Of a DNA stretch of 64,000 bases, positions 37,386 to 50,300 are shown one piece after another. A model generated the notes under the pieces. That model had not been told where the DNA came from and ran no database searches. It saw nothing but the letters and a program-made list of their open reading frames with translations. Numbering within the stretch: the first letter of the stretch is position 1; each line of letters opens with the position of its first letter. The stretch spans positions 21,061,001 through 21,125,000 of the forward strand of contig OY756961.1 of NCBI GenBank assembly GCA_963580455.1. Reading direction: 5' to 3'. The position numbers and the translations under genes are program-made. The stretch comes from Euonymus europaeus (lineage: Eukaryota; Streptophyta; Magnoliopsida; Celastrales; Celastraceae).

Positions 37386-40119
37386 CACTAGATATCTCCT
37401 TAGATTACCTGCAAAACAATTGATGACAGCTTCAATTCTATTCAATCCAAAATATTTTTCTTGCTTTTGAGGTTTCAGAGAGAGGAAAACAGTGTTTGTG
37501 CTTTCAAGAAATTAAGGCAGTCAAAATACCCACACAGTCTGTATATTCAACATGAAAAAAGACATTAAAACAATTTTGTTTTATACACAAGGGGGTGTGG
37601 GTCAATGTAGATTTTGATAAGAGATGATTGAGTGGGTAAAACAGATTTACTAAAATCTGTTTGTTCTTTTGTGGGTAGTAACTGACTTGCCTTATAAAAA
37701 GTTGCCAGAGCTGGATTCTGGTGGTGGGTAGTAACTATATGTGCTCTCTTTATCCAATAAAAATGAAATAATTTAACACACCCAAAGTGCTAATTAATGT
37801 GAGAAGAAAAGAGATGATTTTTTTTCGTAAGGGTGATACAAAGTTGCTTAGTTGGTCACTAATGATGCAATTGATTTGGTTTTTTTTTTGGGTTTGAATC
37901 TACTAGGATAAAATGGAGATTTGGTCATCCCAATATGGTAGATATATAAATAATTTTATATTTTATATATATATGCATACTTAGTGAATATCGTTATCAA
38001 GTATATATATATATGGGGTTAAATCCACTAAAATAATTGAAAGAGAGACGTAGAAATTTAATAATAATTACACATGATTTGGTTACTTAAAAAAATTTGA
38101 AAAAAAAAATTGTATAGAAGAGAGTAAGAAACGAAAAGAAATGTCTAAAAAGACATGATTTGAAATAATAAAAAATATATGAATTCAATAAGAATCGATA
38201 AAAATATAATATGAGATAAAATTGAATCATGGAAACGAATACACGTAGAAGATTTTTGTTAATTTTTGTATATACTCATATAACCAATCCTAAGCTTTTG
38301 AGTTAAAGGCTCAGATGAAGATAATAATCGTTGACATGGCCCAATTAGACTAAAACAATAGATTATTGAAAGCCAATTCAATAATTAAGAACATCAGGGT
38401 TTTACATTTTTTACCTTTTACTTACAATATATTATATATTATAAGTACAAGTCAAAAATATAATAAACAATTTACTCCCCATTTTCATTAATACCTACAT
38501 GGTGTGCACTTATACATGGAAGAAAGAATTGAAATATATTAATTGAAAGTGAAAAAAATGTCAAGTGTAATGTATAAAAAAAACCCACATCTTTTAGAAA
38601 AATAATTAAATGTTACATTTAGGAGTAGAATGAAAGTAGGCAACCACAATGGGAATACAAATCTCTCATTAAATATTTTTTTTAAGTCGCATCTCTATTA
38701 CATAAAAAGTGATCTCACATTTTTATACATATCAGTAAAACATGTCTCCTAATACAAACACATCAGCAAAACAAAAATCTTTATACATTTTTCTTTATCT
38801 ATTATAGTCAATCCAACAATTTTCATCTCTTTCATATTATATTCATTAAATTTTTACACCAAAATCAATACTGAATTTTATCTTTATTACAAAAAATTAA
38901 GACACATATTATCAATATTAATAAAACACGTTTTTAATACAATTTGACTGTCCATCAAAATTGCATCATTGTGTTGATTATGTTGAATTGTTGATGTAAC
39001 ATTACTCCTCCAAAAGAAGGTCCGCAGCAAGTGAGGAGGGAGTGAGTCAATATTCTAGAATGATCATGTTAATGCATGAGACAGAGCATAATAAGCATGA
39101 GACACGTGCAGCAATTTGGAATCAAGCACGAAGAGCCGTCATTCATCGTATTTGGCCAACTCAAGTTGTCGATAATGGCGACAAAATAAAGTACATACAA
39201 ATGTCGACATCAATCACCGTATATATATAATAATAATCAAGAGTGCTAAATATATTTTACCCTTTGATTTTTTTTGGGTCAAAAGTGAAGAGTGGTAAAT
39301 ATATTTTACACTTTTTAAGTTATGTTTTTGAGAGGAATTGAGAGGAATAAAATTGAAAGGAGTTCATAAAAGTAAACCTTTATTTGGTAGGGTGGGAGCG
39401 GTTGAAAGCTTTTAATATGAATGAACACCTTCCAACCGCTCAAATAAGGATTCGATGGAGTTCGCGAATAACACCTTTCTCAAACAACACCTTAATATTT
39501 TTCCTTCCACTGTAGTAAGTATATATAACCCAGAATATATAAATTAATGGCATCTTAGAAAAAAGTTTATCTGCAAAATAGTCTAAAAAGAAAATTAAAT
39601 AACTTTGTTATATTAAAAAAAGGTTAGATTCATGTTACGGCGGCTTTGGGTTCCTTTTGCGATAACGTACAAAAATAAGGCGGCCGTCTAAAACATGGGT
39701 GTGGTTGTAATTTATTTTGGTAAATTAAATAAAAACAAATGAATAAAAACATGGGTTATGATTCCAACAAATTGTACACTAAAACTGTACGTGGACACTG
39801 AAAGGTGAGTATTTCATATATACATGAGGGGGCATTGATGTGGAAGAAAATTACATGTGCGGGGGAGATTATTGAAAATTTACAAGTGATCGGAAACCCA
39901 TATTAAATAATAATAATTTTAAAAAAAATTAAGTGATTAATATATTTACAAGGACTCCGGACGTAATAATTTAAGCTCACAGGTACATGAGTGCCCATAG
40001 AAACTCTTACATGTAAATACAGAATTCTTCCCAACAAAGGTCACATGGACAGTCATCTGTAAACTCGATATGAAGGTGTTACGAACCCTTTTGAAACTAA
40101 AAGTGCATGATTATTTAAT

Positions 40120-40462
40120 TTTTAGAGCAACTCTCCGATCCAGGATGTAAATGGAGATGTACATAGCTCAACAGTCATTTTACATATATGTATCCTCATA
40201 TGAGTAACTCTATCCCGGGTTGTATTTGGGGATGTAAAATATATCATCAGGCCTTAGAGATGTAAATATACATCTCCTGTCTCTAATATACGGCCCCTAT
40301 AACTACCATTATAACTAGCATTGCATCACAAAATTTGTTAACAACCTCGTTTATACATACTCTCATTACAATTATAGAACAAAATTGTTACGATCCAATA
40401 TTCATGGATGTATATCTCATTTTACATCCCTAATTTTACATTCTTGGGTTGAAGTTGCTAAA
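40120..40462. mobile_element. MITE-like inverted-repeat element, about 340 bp
   Basis: The left end AGAGCAACTCTCCGATCC..GGATGTAAAT faces the right end ATTTTACATTCTTGGGTTGAAGTTGCT in inverted orientation. Internal GATGTAAA and TTTACATCC words extend the pairing. GAGCAACTCC-like termini are common in plant hAT-type MITEs. I could not settle a target duplication. Confidence 0.6.
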
Positions 40463-41235
40463 TCACCGACTCTTCTAAAATCTTGATTTTGAAAAGATAG
40501 TTAGTTACTTTACTATTTATAATTTAATATATGCTCTCTAGATACTTCTGTTTACAAAGAGAACTTAATAAAATTTCAGTAGTAGGTTGGACAAAAACTA
40601 GGTTTTGTCACGTTTACAGCTATTAACCATATGTAGATACATCGCTTTCACTATTGGGGGGTCGGCTTGGACTTATTCCATCACTTGTTATATGTCTCTT
40701 TTCCATGAAATATATCAATCTCATTTTGTACACTCAAATTCAACCCCACTTCCCTACCAACTAAATGCATCCCCTCACACCTTTTTTTTATTATAAATAT
40801 AACTGTGAAAAACTTCAAAACTCAATAAAAATGACTAACTTTATATTTGTTTTTAATCGAGAATAACACCAGACAAATTTGCTTGGACATTTGACATGGG
40901 CTTAAACTTGAGGTGTCATGCTCGCGAGCATAAGAAAATTTCAATCTGATGACATGATAAGTTGAACCAAAACTCAACGTGTGCCCACAATGATATCGTT
41001 CACAGTGAAAATTGAATTTAGAACTTCCTGTGTCCATACGATTTCACCTAAGAGATTTATCAACGAGACGATCATCTAAGTGATTAATTTTACATTTGAT
41101 GCATAGACCAGAAATGTTTCAAAAATTTCCCTTTAGAGATGGTTAGATTTTTGCAAAGTTTTTTTTGTCCAGTTTGATGTATAATCATTATAATGAAAGC
41201 TTTTCTTTCATAGATACAAGTACTAGGACCACATA

Positions 41236-41265
41236 TAGTGTTCATGTTCATGTTCATGTTCATGC
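41236..41265 (+). repeat. GTTCAT hexanucleotide microsatellite
   Basis: About four tandem GTTCAT units beginning near 41241. Confidence 0.7.
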
Positions 41266-42050
41266 TTGAATTCATTCTTTGATATGCATTGACCTTAAAA
41301 TTGTCTCCACACGTACACTTTGTCACTTGTATTGCTTGTGCATTAGCCTTCTCTCTTTTCAACCTCTTTATGTTCTCTCTGAAAAGGGATGGACCCTGTA
41401 TGATTCGGTATCTTTCTTATATGATCAATGTAATATTGAATCTGGGAGCTCCGTAATCTGTATAGAATACTAGAGTCTACCATTTTACTCCAATACTTTT
41501 AAATATGTGCTACATATACCTTGATTTAATACCGGACCATATGATTCAAAAATACCTTGATTTATAACTTTACTATGATAATATACGTATGATGTGTCGG
41601 GAAAGTTATAGAATTATTTTTGCAAAAATATTACATAACAATAGAAAAAATTGAAACAGAAAAGAGAACAATCACTGTAGGCAAACTTTGCTTAATAAAC
41701 AAAACTGTTATACGAACAGATAAATATATTACTAGTATTGAACTCGCGCTTGCGGCGGGTGTTCTTAGCTTCCTGATGAAATTCGTGACATATAATTTAA
41801 TGAAAGTAGATGCACCTTCATAACCAAATGCAATCTGGGTAGCTGTGATTGCACATATTCTAACAAAAAAGAGATTGGCGGCACTGCATGAGGTAAAATG
41901 TTCCAAGTAACATTTTTTATATATAGATAATTTTTCGTATACTACATGAGTAAGGGTAGCACAAAAGCAAAATAATAAATCAATCAAGAGCAAATAAATG
42001 ATGTAAAATTGTTCCAAAAAAAAACTTAATCCACCAGCAATTCGAGCAAA

Positions 42051-42438
42051 TTAAAAAAGGGAAAAAATATGCAATTCGTAAAAAAATGAGTATTTTTCGC
42101 AAAAAATGGAAGATTTTGGCATCATCAATATGGATATATGAAAATCTATATTATCGAGATGGGTAATTGGGTTCATCGCAAGATCAATAAAATTCATCGC
42201 TAACTCATCAAACATCTTCATTTGCTTGGAAATATCAAGCTTCAGCTTCCTCGCATAAGAGGCATAAGCATTCACAAGCGTTACATGGTTGTTCACGTGC
42301 TTATGAATCAAATCCAATCGAGTGTTTAATGGTTCGATTTCAATGCCAAGAAATTGCGACCCAAATAGGCGTTCGAGGTAATTGGAAGTTGTTCGAGATA
42401 ATCGAAAGTTGCTGAGGCCATAATGACGGGTGTCCTTT
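42051..42438 (-). pseudogene. Isolated exon fragment of a GAUT8/9-like galacturonosyltransferase
   Basis: One minus frame, open from about 42438, reads FLGIEIEPLNTRLDLIHK, then LVNAYASYARKLKLD, then KQMKMFDELAMNFIDL. This matches the stem region of GAUT8 (QUASIMODO1)/GAUT9-type pectin glycosyltransferases, which lies between the membrane anchor and the GT8 domain. The sequence then departs from the family and stops. No GT8 catalytic domain or membrane anchor is found nearby. It is a single captured or left-over exon. Confidence 0.65.
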
Positions 42439-42599
42439 GCTAAATATAGAAAAACTATAATGAAAGGTGAACTCAGAAATGTTATACTTTTTGTGGAATT
42501 TTAATAAAATGGGGTGAATCAGGAAAAATGTGGAGTGTCAATAGTGCTCATCTTTAATAATACGGTTTTACTAGGTATCCAAAATGAAAGTATCCCAAA

Positions 42600-44310
42600 C
42601 CATCCCAAACACATGTGGCATGCCACATAGATATGCTGAGTGAGTATTTTTAAATTTTCCAATTTCAAAAACAATGTCAGTTTTTTGACGATTTCATTTT
42701 TGGGTCATAAATAGTCTTTTTTCTTTTGTGTACTAGTTTAAAAGACATACACACTCTTTCTCTTCCCTTCATTTTTGAATCGCTCTCTCTCTATCTCTCT
42801 CTCTCATCCTTCTCTATATCCAAAAAATGAGCAAATTTCATTTTTTTTGGAAGAAGAAGAAGATTCATGAGGAAAAAGTAAGGAAAACACAAAAACAAGG
42901 TTTGAGTTATGTTTTTCTAAGCTTTTCCTGTTTGTTATTCGAATCTTATGTTTTTTTTGGAATTTTTTTTGGTTCGTTCTTCGAATCCTATGTTTTTTTT
43001 TGGTTTTTTGGTTCATTCTTTGAATCTAATGTTATTGTGGAATTTTTTTCTCAAATGAGTTCGAATCTACTTGTTCGCATGTTTCTAAGGGGAAAGACGA
43101 AGAAGAAAAGATAAGGACTGTTCAAGGTGTTTTAATGCATTATTGTGGATGTCTAATACACTGTTGTAATTGACTATTATGGGTTTTCTTATCGGATAAA
43201 CTTAGATCTACTTGTTCGCTTGTTTTCTGAGTGGGAAGACGAAGAAGAAAAGATGAGGATTGCGGAGGGTGTTTTAATGCACTGTTGTGGATGTTTAATA
43301 CACTACTATGGTTGTGTAATGCACTCTTTTTTTGAACACATTATTTTTGGGTTTGTCACGCTATTTTGGGGGGTTTTAATGCACTATTTTATTTTTGCTT
43401 GATCTAGCCTGAACTTATTTTTTTAACAACGGATGTCATTGCCATTAAGAATAATGCTAGGATTTTTGGTATATTGGTGCTGTAACATAATTCCTAAAAA
43501 ATAACAAATATAATTATATTAAACAATCATTAAAACATTATAAATATCATGACAGTACACAATGTAATAATGTACTATCAAGATAAAATGTAATGTAATA
43601 GGACACTATCAAATAGACAACCCAATGTATTAAAGCTTTGTCAAAATAAAAACACACTGTGACAATACACTGTCATAATAAAACATAATTTAATAATGCA
43701 TTTCAAATGATCATCACAATATGATAATGCACTGCCAAACAAAATACAATGTTATAGGACATTGTCATAAAAAATGTAATGTAATAATGCATTGTCAAAA
43801 TAAAACTGAACGTAATAATAATATAATAAATATTTAGGACTATGTAACAAAGATGTCATAACAATGTAATAAAGGCCAAAACAGTGTCATAAGTGCTCGT
43901 AATAGTATAATCAAACTCCATAGAATACTGTAATAAGGCCTAAAATAGTGTAATAAAAAGATAATATGTCATAAAAAATAAAAATATTGTTTTCAAGAAA
44001 CAATGTAATAACGAACGATCCATTAAAAAGTATTGCTAATGGATCTTGTAGTAGAGAGTTTTGCATGCTTATTTCAAATACAAATTAATTTTTTTTGGAA
44101 GTATAACACGCATTTTGAAAGATAAATCATTTTAAAACTTTGTTTAACAAAAAAAGGAAAGCAAAGAAAGAGTTTTCCATGTCCTAGAAAATTTATTGAA
44201 TTCTTTCAAAATTCACGTGTGACTTTTATTGAGATTTGTCAATTTTTTAAATTTTAAAAATTTAAAATTTGAAAAACATGCGTGACATTTTTTTTTATCA
44301 CAAACGAAGC
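42600..44310. other. Second segment rich in ACAATG/AATGCA words, possible transposon remnant
   Basis: From about 43120 to 43400 the plus strand repeats TTTTAATGCACTGTTGTGG-like words. From 43490 to 44000 it is packed with ACAATGTAATAATGCA-like words. The vocabulary resembles the noncoding parts of the 15-23.5 kb MULE. A motif GGCATGCCACATAGATAT at 42616 recalls GCCACATAGATTATG at that element's right edge. No transposase is present. The T-rich frame at 42827-43114 (Phe-rich) is probably low-complexity DNA. Confidence 0.4.
43065..43345 (+). repeat. Tandem duplication, period about 140 bp
   Basis: Two blocks starting ATCTACTTGTTCGC at 43065 and 43205 share GAAGACGAAGAAGAAAAGAT-like and TTTTAATGCA..TTGTGGATGT sequence. 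Confidence 0.8.
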
Positions 44311-44317
44311 TCATATA

Positions 44318-45060
44318 TTAACTTGAATGAAAATCTTGGGTTACAAGATGAGCAACTTCATGAGTAATCTCCTCAATAAGAAAACAATCCTGCTCTTTCC
44401 TTAACGCTAATTTTGCCAAAGAATGAGCAACCATATTGACATTCCTATCAACATGACGTACTTCCGACTGAATAAAGAAACTGAGCAAAGATTGAATACC
44501 ATCCACCATCACTCATAAGGAAGAAAGTTTGGATCCATAGAAAGGACATGATTAACCACCGTCAATGAATCGGATTCAGCAATAATGGATTGGAAACCAC
44601 AATCTAAAGCAAATTGTAATCCTGTCAAAAGTGCCATTGCCTCCCCTTGGCACACATCCAAGCATCCCTGTCCTTTAGTCATGGCAGAGCCTACCACCTC
44701 ACCTTCATGATCTCTGATGACAACCACAATTCCAAGCTCACCATTCAGGAAGGCCGCATCAGTGTTAACCTTCAGAGTTGGATAGAGAGGGCGTTGCCAA
44801 TGAGAAACATGTACTGCACTGTGAACGCTATCACCCGAACTCTCCCAGCCATCTTCGCCTCTCTCCATTGTTGAATTAAATCTTGAGCTGAAAAAGCAAA
44901 TTAATTTTTGAGGCAGTAGACAAGTAAACTCATGCAGAGACTGATTTCTATTGAACCAGAGTAACCATAATGCTGCTGCCACCATACTTGCTCGTTGGGG
45001 ATTGGATTTTTCAATAAAATCACTATGTCCACATAGATTATGAACATTATGATTGAAGTA
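44318..45060 (-). pseudogene. LINE ORF2 C-terminal RNase H-like (RVT_3) remnant, frameshifted
   Basis: Minus strand. ALWLLWFNRNQSLHEF is the linker typical of plant LINE ORF2 proteins. The RNase H-like domain then shows LKVNTDAAF (first Asp), CQGEAMALLTGL (Glu), IIAESDS (Asp) and, in another frame, VRHVDRNVNMVAHSLAKLAL. The frames meet at about 44510, where a one-base deletion after FLPYE breaks the protein. Reverse transcriptase and endonuclease parts are absent. It is a 5'-truncated, decayed LINE. Confidence 0.75.
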
Positions 45061-46880
45061 GTGTTAGGACGTTTAACATTTTCTACTTAATAATATCATT
45101 TTCTTCAAATCAGTCCATCATTTAATGATGACATAAGCCCAACAAAAAAACCCATTTCATAGCGCATTGAGCATTTTTGGGAGACTTCATCGGGCAGCTC
45201 TTTTACTGGGCGCGGGGGCTGCGGACCGCACCGAATCGGGCATCTCTTCTAGTTGGGCGCAGGCGCGGGCTCTGTAGACTCCAAATCTGGTATGTTACCA
45301 TGTTCTTCTAGAGTTCTAGTTTTTTTGATGTAGTGAAACTTCCTTGTTTTAGACTGGTCTTCGTTTTTTATCTTTGTCCTATTTTAGACTTCGAAACTTG
45401 ACTTTATTTATGCAATTGGATAACATGACCACCTGGAAATTTGAAGTCCTTGCACCATTTTTTGATGAACGAAACTGTTGTGCCTGTGATGGTCTATAAG
45501 CATATAGCAATGGTAATAAACAAGTTATTTTTATGATTTGCAGTTTCACAAAAATTATGTGAGATGAGTCGTAAAAATCCGGCATGAAAGTATGGGGTAG
45601 AAGTTCAACTAGATATGATGATAGCTCTTTTGGATGATCCCAGTATAGATGATGGAGGAGATGAAACATTCAATATGTATTTTATGGCACTAAATACAAA
45701 TAATAGTTTACTGAGCTGGAGTGATGAGTGATGAGTGATGAGTAGGGTTGTATGATTTCATACTTTCATTATGATGATATCATTGTTTCAAAATCGGTCT
45801 GTGGCGCAACTCAGCCACCTCTGACACTAACTACCGACTTGGGTCGGGAACTTCATGAAATCCTCCTCGCGCAATGAGGCGACAGTCTCGAGGTGCGCCT
45901 CACCTGAGTCGATGACTGAGGCGTTGCGTTATTGGCCCAACTGCTTAAACAAATATTACAATCTTGTAAAAGCCCAACAAACAAAACAGCCCATTTCATT
46001 TACTTCAAATTGGTCGACCATTTAATGTTAATATAAGCCCAAAAAAGGCCCATTTCTTAGCCCATGAAAGAACAACCTAATTTGGAGACGAGTAGAGATC
46101 TTCTTCAAGGCTTCTTCACTTCTTTGTCGCACGGCTTCTTCACTAGCCTGCGCACAGCTTCTTCACGTCTGTGCCGGTGTTCATCTATGTTGGCGCAAGC
46201 TGCAGCCTGCAAGCGCCAGCCTTGAACTCTTTGGGCGAAGGCTTGTTTCGAAATCTGGTATGTTTTTCCTATAATCCCTTTGGAGAGACAACCTTCTATT
46301 TCGAAATCTGGGATGTTTTTCCAGAGTAGTAATTGTCCCATTCGAAAAGCATCCATTACTTTGTATCATAAAACTTGTCAATTGTCATTACCCATTTACT
46401 CGGCATTTAAGAGATTTAATTAGTTTAGCTTGACAACAGAGTTTATTAGGGTTCTGCCATCATTGGTGCTACTTCTTGTCTTGAAATTATTCAGAGTTTT
46501 AAATTATTTAGGCCACTAGATACAAATGATAGTATATTGAATTATAGTGATGCTTGATGACTAGTGTGATATGGTTTCATACAATATGGATGATTTATGT
46601 GTGTTGATTTCATGTTATTTTCCAATGTTATGGATGATTTATGTTTGTTGATTTCATGTTATTTTTCAATGTTATGGATGATTTTATGTGTTAAGGTTTA
46701 TTTTTTTGAGTTTGGATTGAGGCAACCGCCTCGCCTCAAAGAAGCTCGACCGCCTCGCACCGCCTCCCGCTTTTTAAAACATTGAAGGGCGTACAATTGG
46801 GAAATCTGAATTCGCAAACCTGAAACCTGCAAACCTGAATTGGCTTCTCTTGTCCCCTTGTTTGTCCTTGGCACTTTGGC
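45061..46880. other. Spacer with GC-richer repeat remnants
   Basis: No gene is supported. GC-richer patches near 45190-45270, 45795-45935, 46085-46235 and 46715-46780 contain GAGGCG/CGCCTC-type words often seen in decayed plant short elements. CCCATTTCATAGC near 45153 and CCCATTTCTTAGC near 46048, both following AAGCCCAAxAAA-like DNA, suggest two diverged copies of one repeat. Confidence 0.35.
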
Positions 46881-46901
46881 GGCCACTTATCAAGTACCAT
46901 A

Positions 46902-47020
46902 TGTATGACTCTGCATCTCGTCCGGCGACCCACCCAATTGAGAATCCGGCACTAGTTCATGTGCTGGAAACTAAAACGGACGAGTTTGAGAGAACCAATG
47001 CTCTTGTCAACAGTGGCAAG
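46902..47020 (+). other. Possible 5' leader exon of the TAF1A-like gene
   Basis: An open stretch from the ATG at 46911 ends NALVNSGK at a donor-like GTAATT (47021). No acceptor joins it in phase to the main coding exon, so I treat it as untranslated leader or an upstream open frame. It is not included in the coding model. Confidence 0.3.
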
Positions 47021-47321
47021 TAATTTCAGTTTATTTTCTGTTTAAACAGGCATTGACTACCAGTTAGTTGATTTTAACTGTTAAGAGTGAGCTGTGATGT
47101 CGTGTTTCATTGAATTTAAACTTGAATTTTTGGAAAACCGTCCTTGAAATTTATTACTAAATCTTTCGTAATCATGATTATATGTTAATTGGTTATTTGC
47201 TATGCTAAGTCACGTCACTCTCTTTTTCTTGGTGTATTCATGTTAAACTGAATTTCAGGAGTGAATGTACATTTGAATTTTAAAGTATTGCCAGTTGCAT
47301 GTGGATCCTTTGAACTTAAAG

Positions 47322-50300
47322 ATGTCCGAGGATCACATGGTGGAGTTTGTAGGTGGTGTTCAGAAGGTAGAAAATACATGGGAGGAGCAGAGAATAGAAA
47401 TTGAAACTCATGCTATCAAATGTGAAAGACTTTCGAAAGATCACAAAGCAAAATCTGAAGAGGGTCCAAGCGGGAATGATTCTATTTCGAAGGATGACAA
47501 AATGGATCTTAAAGAGGGCACAGGAAAGGTCCAGGATCGTAAAAGGAAGTTAAGCGTAATGATTAATAATGGTCACACTGAAATACCAACCAAGCTGTAT
47601 AAAAGAACGGTCAGATCTTTAACTAAGCCTTCATATTTACTTGGAGTTGGTTCAACCAATCTACGGTGGGAGACTCGTGGGAGACTGCACCGTCTTTTGT
47701 GCAAGCTTGTGGGTCAACACAATTGGGAAGAGGCAAGTGGTGTACTGAGCATGTTGTTGAAAGGAACGTGCAAGGAAAAATGTCCTACTATGAATCGATT
47801 TAAGTATACGGTACAATTTCATCCTAAAATCTTTTTGCATTGTCATGTAAGGCATTCTATAGGGTGTTTATCTGGGCACTGATTATTAAAGCTTGATATC
47901 GTATTTATTATTGAGAAGATTATCCATCTGTATGTTTATTTTATGTATGTCTGTGAGCTGAGTAGAAGGTGATCATTGCCTTTTGCAACTCATTAAGTAC
48001 GTTCATGATATATATAGGTTTCATTGGAGCTGCTTAAGCGTATAGAAGGTGACGATATCAACCCAACAAGGATCAACCACATATATGATATATGGATGAG
48101 AAAGCTTCGATCAAAAAAGGATCAGCCAATTCAGGTATACTACAGGCACTTTCTTTCAGATTTACTTTGTTTTCCTGTTTGCTTCTAATATAACTATCAA
48201 TATTTGGCCTCTTGCTGAGGGCTTCTTTCATTATGCATGATGTATGGAAATTTCTCTAAAGAAGGATGGATGTCGAAGGGAGAAGGCTCTATGCAGAATT
48301 AACTGAAATTGGGATTAATGAATTTTTGGGGTTCTATGCGAAGAAAGTAAACTAATATAAGAGTTGGTATTGTTTAGGATGAGGATTTTACTATGAAAAG
48401 AAACTAAGTAAAGAAGAAAACAATTGAAAAAAGAGTAGGATTTTGTGGACGAGATACTTCTTTCTTACGTGGAAAGTCTACTTATATGTTTTATGAGGAT
48501 CAGAGGATGTTATCGTGTACTCTATTAGAAATAGATATTGTATGATATAATTAGAAGGCCGTATACATGAACATGCTTGTATATTGTATTTATCAAGTGC
48601 ATACTGCATACACACACCTGCATAGATGCAAATGTGTAGTTACAACTAGTTTCAAAGCTGCACAGCCTGAATCTTGGCTTGGAACTGGTGGACTAGCCTG
48701 ACTTTATAATTTTCAATATTTCTATACGCATTATGTAACTCTCTCCTCACTTAATGTCGTTTACTTATTGAACAGGATAGATTTCTTGTTCATATGGAGT
48801 TCATAATTTTTTGTCTTGCACAAGGAAATGTTGAGGAAGCACATCATGCTGCTTTAAGGTATTATTCCAATTTTGGCTTTGTTTAATAATTTACTCAGAT
48901 AGAAATATAAATGACACTTAGTAATAGTATTCTAGGCAAGGATTCGTGGGGCAGGGAATGAGCTTCAATTTGAGGTTTGAGACTTTTATTTCGTAGGTTT
49001 ATGTTGGGTTTTTTTCTTCTTCTTTTGATGGTATTAAGAGGTTTTTTTAAGAAATTATGTTGGTTTCTAATGTATAAACTTGTGAACTCAAATCTAAATC
49101 TTTAATCTTGTTCCTTCACATGGAATTCTCAAAGCGAATCATGTCACGAGGTTTGTGTAGTTTTGTTTAGGCTGTGTGTATTGCTTCAGTGGGTGATGGG
49201 CCTATTTTGATGGTTTATCTTATCAAAATTTTCCTGCTGTATTTGGCCTTGTTAGGTGCTCATCTGGTCTTCTACGCTGACCAACATTCAGTCATGAAAC
49301 TATTGCTTATTGGTGTCATGCCTTAAAATTGTGCTACTTGGTTAGGATGTGGGCAATCTAACTTAGTTGAATTCTTAATTTGCATATCCCTTACTGCTCA
49401 TTAGTCATTAAGCAGTTTTTGGAACTTAATGGATCTCTGGTTGGTAGCTCTTAGCGGAGAGACGTAAGCTAGGCAATTTTTTAATTTTTTGGGCTTTCTT
49501 CAACCATGTTTAAATAAGATAATTGAAATATTTAAAGTTAGTAGGGTAATAGTTATTGCATTTCAAGTTTTCATGATTTTATTAATAATGTAGTTTTACT
49601 TTCCTTGAGGAGGGAAAACTTCTTTTTGTTCTCATCTGAACTATAATTATTTTGGTTTTTCTCTCAGTATGGTGCAAGAGAATGAATTTAGGGGTTACCC
49701 AATGTCATACATGATCATGGGCTTGACATCCTGTAAGATGTGGTACTCCAGTGTGCCAGAAGAGATGCAGCGCAAAGATTCAGAGCAGGTTGATGTCTCC
49801 TTGCAATCAGACATCTCAGAAGTGATATTCAGTGATCAAATTGGGGGCTCAGAAAACCATGAATCACTTTGTAGTCATGAAGCTGGTGCACCCGTTCAAT
49901 ATGATTCGGAAACATCTGTCAGGATTCATAAAGAAATACCTGAAAAAGCTGAGAGTTACCCACACGGAGAAGCTTCCATGGAGGATGATGTTCTGCTGCA
50001 TAGAGAGAATAGCCCACAAGTCTTCCAAACGCAAGACATCGATGTGAATTCTGATGAGGATAGGGCCCTTTCTGATAATGATATTGGTCATGTGCATGAT
50101 GATTCTGTCTTCTATGCCCTTGGTCAGTTCCTTGAATTTCATTTGCATTATCTTGATGTTGATTTATTATCTGTTAGTAAAATTTGTTCTTTTCTAGAAT
50201 TGTCTTGACTCAGTTTATGAGCGCATATCAGATTATGATCAACTATCTTTTGGAAGTAGTCGATGTTGATGCGTCATGAACATACCTAATGTTTGGGGCT

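Larger units (their letters stand above)
37386..42050. other. Long AT-rich spacer
   Basis: No gene is supported. It holds a MITE-like element (40120-40462) and a hexanucleotide microsatellite (about 41236-41265). Open frames near 39042, 41090 and 41620-42017 have no recognisable domains. Confidence 0.5.

Noticed and set aside
42611..42640. GCCACATAGAT motif as a proven transposon end shared with 23966
   Set aside because: The match is short and self-complementary, and a similar CCACATAGATTATG at 45030 belongs to the LINE relic; not enough to define an end.
42827..43114. Phe-rich 95-aa frame
   Set aside because: Low-complexity T-rich DNA with repeated TTTTTTGG words; no protein family.
46105..46356. 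Minus frame near the GC-rich patch
   Set aside because: No family resemblance; lies in repeat-like DNA.
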